This document shows positions 61,396 through 64,000 of a DNA stretch of 64,000 bases, in pieces. The position numbers and the translations under genes were made by a program. How positions within the stretch are numbered: position 1 is the first letter of the stretch; every line of letters begins with the position of its first letter. The notes under the pieces were generated by a model. The model was not told the DNA's origin. It worked only from the letters and a program-made list of their open reading frames with translations, and ran no database searches. Source of the stretch: Septoria linicola (Eukaryota; Ascomycota; Dothideomycetes; Mycosphaerellales; Mycosphaerellaceae); assembly GCA_024114885.1 (NCBI GenBank), contig CP099424.1, positions 744,001-808,000 of the forward strand, written 5' to 3'.

Positions 61396-63557
61396 GGCGA
61401 TGTGGTTGATTCGGGGGGCGGTGAGGGATATAAACCTGGCAGCGTGACCTTGGCTCCTCGAAGCTGCGCGCGGAGTGATGCGCTAGGATAAAGGTACGTC
61501 GGTGGATACGGTTGGTTGCTTCAGATGCGAGTCGTGCTGTCTAGCCGTGGTGATGACGATGTCCCGATGGCGTAGTCGCGTTGCTGTTGCGTCGATGGAT
61601 CCTCTCCTACTACTATAACCTCGTGCATGAACCAATCCAGCCGGTAGAGCAGACACAGCCAGCAGTAATTGCGTGGGAAAAAGCTGCTCGCCGCAACGTA
61701 TATTGGCCAGTGGGAACACTCGAATCCCCTGGACAGCGCAGCGCAAAGGCAAAAAGACCTGAACTAATGCGAGATGGTCCAGTTCCGCGCAGACTGGGAC
61801 TGCAAGTCTCGAAGCAATCTGACGTCGTGTCTCCAGTGGGATGGCTGCTGAGAGGCAGGGCAGAGAGCTTCTGAGATGGAGAAACGGTTCTCGGCTCAGG
61901 AACCAGATAAGTAGACACAAGTGCCGTGCATGTAGCTACAGTAATAGAAATAACCACAACGAGAAGAGCAAATGCGGGTTGAAAGACGGGTACCCAAAGG
62001 TCGACCGTCTGCTCTCGTCGACGAACCGACTGACAGCCTGACTTTGGCGCTTTGGCGTAGTCGCCCACCGCAAGCCATTGCTCCTCTTCCCCTCCATCAC
62101 GTTTCTATAGCTACGCGCGCATGAACTCACGCGATCGACAGACCATGCAACACGAATTTCTCGCATCATGCAGGCATTCAGACGAAGGACATGAGCTTGT
62201 CGAGCGTCTCATCATAAGACCAACAATCACGAGAATTCGGACGGCGGCAGACGGTGAGAGCGTTGCGAGTTGGGCGTTGAGGTGATGTAGTGGCTGGAAG
62301 CTCACGCTGACACGAGTCAACTACCACGCGCGGATCATCATCATTGGGTTCTGTGAGATCTTCTCCCGGGATATGTTGCAAATAACCTCACCATCGCAGA
62401 TCTCGACTTTCGGGAACACGTCTGGACTATCCTCTGTGTCTCATGAAATGCAGGTACATAGGTTCGAGCACGCGAAAGCCAGCTGGCGCGGGCGAGACAT
62501 TGCATGCATCACCAGCTGAGCCTCGTGGCAAGACTGCACTTCTGCCGAGGACGACCAAACAATTGACGGAGGATGTTGCAGTTCGACTGCAATATTTGCA
62601 AGTCGTCTGGATGTTATTAGCTGATGGAGTACCTTGCGGTAGTATTGCCTCCATAGCCGAAGACGCAGCAAGTCGCTCATAGATCACGTTCATTCACGCT
62701 CTTGAACATACGCACACGACCTCTCCTTCATGCGCATGTGTTGGTCTCGGCCCCACGAGTAGACATCGGATCTCAGGTCTTACTGCACTCTCGCTGGTGA
62801 CATGCGGGTTGACGGCCTTTCGCGCTTCGTGCGACAGACGAGAGCTGCATTCTATTTTACATGGTAGACGACACATCAACAACTGTCGACGACGACCGCG
62901 TCCATCTTCTAGAGACCTATTCTGGCCGGTGTACGCGTGTCGAAGAAGCTCCGCAGGCAGTCCATCCGCATTAGGAAGTCGCGTTTTGTGATGTATTGCA
63001 ACCGACTTTTGTACGACTGAGCCACGATCTCTCGACCTTTTCTGATTTGTCTCTCTCTTTGCCAAATGTCCGAACAAATCCTGCCGACGACTTATGAAAC
63101 TGCTGTCAAGAACGAATCTCTCCATCGTTGATGCACTAATACCTAGATAGGTTACTTGTGCTACAATGCTTTCGTTGCTCGACCGGCATGAACTCGTGTA
63201 CGCAATCAATCTGATCTTGGCGCTCGGATGTCAGCTACAGATGTTTATCTGCTACTCGTCACCTTTGGTTCACCGAGGCAGACAGTTCGTGCCATGAGGT
63301 TCGACTCGTGGGCGACACTTCGGGTGTTGGTCAGGAGGGTACAGTGGCTTCTGCGAACTGACTTGGCGATCGCAGCATAGCGATTACCCGAACGAGAAGT
63401 CGTGGAAAAGATGATGAAGCAGATGGTATATAGGCCACGAGGCCGCCCAACTGTTCGAATCTACAGCAGCACCAACCACACTCGTTCACAACACATTCAT
63501 TACAGCGATAATTGTTCACACATAAGTTCCCACACATCCCACCTCAATTGTTCCACA
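61396..63557. other. 2.2-kb gene-free stretch
   Basis: Many overlapping frames of up to 171 codons occur on both strands; none shows a family motif. A minus frame at 61613-62068 has one hydrophobic helix (FALLVVVISITVATCTALV) but no ATG. The two flanking genes are divergent, so promoters for the kinase and the cutinase lie at either end. Confidence 0.4.
63427..63433 (+). promoter_or_regulatory. Candidate TATA box of the cutinase gene
   Basis: TATATAG stands 131 bp upstream of the cutinase ATG, followed by a C/A-rich leader with several acaca runs, as in strongly inducible fungal secreted-enzyme genes. Confidence 0.45.
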
Positions 63558-64000
63558 ATGAAGGCCGCAATGACGATCTGGATGCTGGCTGCTGTAGTCT
63601 ATGGCACGCCCATCGAGCGACGTCAACTACTAGGCTCTTCCACATCCAACGAGCTCGAAGGTGGATCTTGCGGTGATGTGATCTTCATCTTCGCTCGAGG
63701 CTCAACAGAGATCGGAAACATGGTCAGTCGACAGAGGCATCACAGATCTTTTGATCATGTCTGACTAGATTCTAGGGTTCCACTGTCGGCCCACCAACCT
63801 GCAGTGGCTTGAAAGAAGCCTACGGCAATGCCATCTGCCAAGGTGTTGGAGGAGGCTATGCAGCCGATCTGGGCTCCAATGCTTTACCAGACGGCACGAG
63901 TGCTGCAGGTCTCCGAGAGGCCGCCGATATGTTCGCTTTGGCCGCTAGTCAATGTCCAGATGCATCGATCGTTGCTGGAGGATATTCGTATGCTTGCCAA
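63558..64000 (+). CDS. Cutinase, 5' part (runs off right edge)
   Basis: Exon 1 is 63558-63722, intron 63723-63775 (GTCAGT...TAG, 53 nt), exon 2 63776-63987 at least. The N-terminus is a signal peptide (MKAAMTIWMLAAVVYG) with a short propeptide ending in ERR. Family motifs are GGSCGDVIFIFARGSTEIGN (oxyanion region, first Cys) and GSTVGPPTC (second strand), then GLREAADMFALAASQCPDA. The frame reads GGYSYAC at the right edge instead of the usual GYSQG, but a GTATGC at 63988 is a good donor and would place an intron inside the nucleophile-serine codon, so the true motif likely continues outside the window. Cutinases are secreted serine esterases that degrade plant cutin and polyesters. Confidence 0.88.

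Noticed and set aside
61613..62068. Minus frame with one hydrophobic helix
   Set aside because: Starts with GTG, has no in-frame ATG before the helix, and the rest looks non-coding.

Overview
The window is nuclear DNA of a filamentous ascomycete. The genes are dense and lie on both strands, most introns are about 50 nt with GT-AG ends and CTAAC/CTGAT-type branch points, and the protein set is fungal (Def1, Tof1, Nca2, Sec4-type Rab, Erg25, SidA, a ferrichrome-type siderophore synthetase, cutinase). Gene content suggests a Dothideomycete; that placement is inference. There are no rRNA genes, CRISPR arrays or intact mobile elements that I can support. I also saw no tRNA, but a tRNA cannot be excluded by eye.

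Layout. 1-8 kb: the 5' part of a Def1-like gene (runs off the left edge), an unknown probably mitochondrial protein, an aldo-keto reductase and a CECR5-type HAD hydrolase. 9-18.4 kb: an F-box protein with heptad repeats, two cell-surface proteins (one GPI-anchored, one single-pass), a six-exon triose-phosphate/nucleotide-sugar-type transporter, and a HeLo-domain protein ending in two HET-s-like amyloid repeats. 18.7-40.3 kb: a hydroxamate siderophore locus with a single-exon 4895-residue NRPS (3 A, 6 T and 6 C domains), a damaged ABC exporter gene, and an L-ornithine N5-monooxygenase. Three exact copies of ATCAGATAA, the site type bound by fungal iron-regulatory GATA factors, lie between and beside these genes. 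42-64 kb: a second F-box protein, a small Ser-rich protein, a mitochondrial 3-hydroxyacyl-CoA dehydrogenase with a 14-nt microexon, Tof1, a decayed coiled-coil gene with several frameshifts, a Sec4-type Rab, Nca2, Erg25, an SRPK kinase and the start of a cutinase gene (runs off the right edge).

How the genes work together. The monooxygenase makes N5-hydroxyornithine and the NRPS assembles it, after acylation by an enzyme not in this window, into a ferrichrome-type hexapeptide such as ferricrocin. The ABC transporter between them would have been the exporter or resistance partner, but it lacks its N-terminal membrane part and has a frameshift that removes the Q-loop of the second ATPase domain. 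The locus may therefore now serve intracellular iron storage. The most unusual single gene is the HeLo/HET-s-like protein at 17.5-18.4 kb, a candidate prion-controlled cell-death effector. Many long open frames opposite real genes were treated as shadows.
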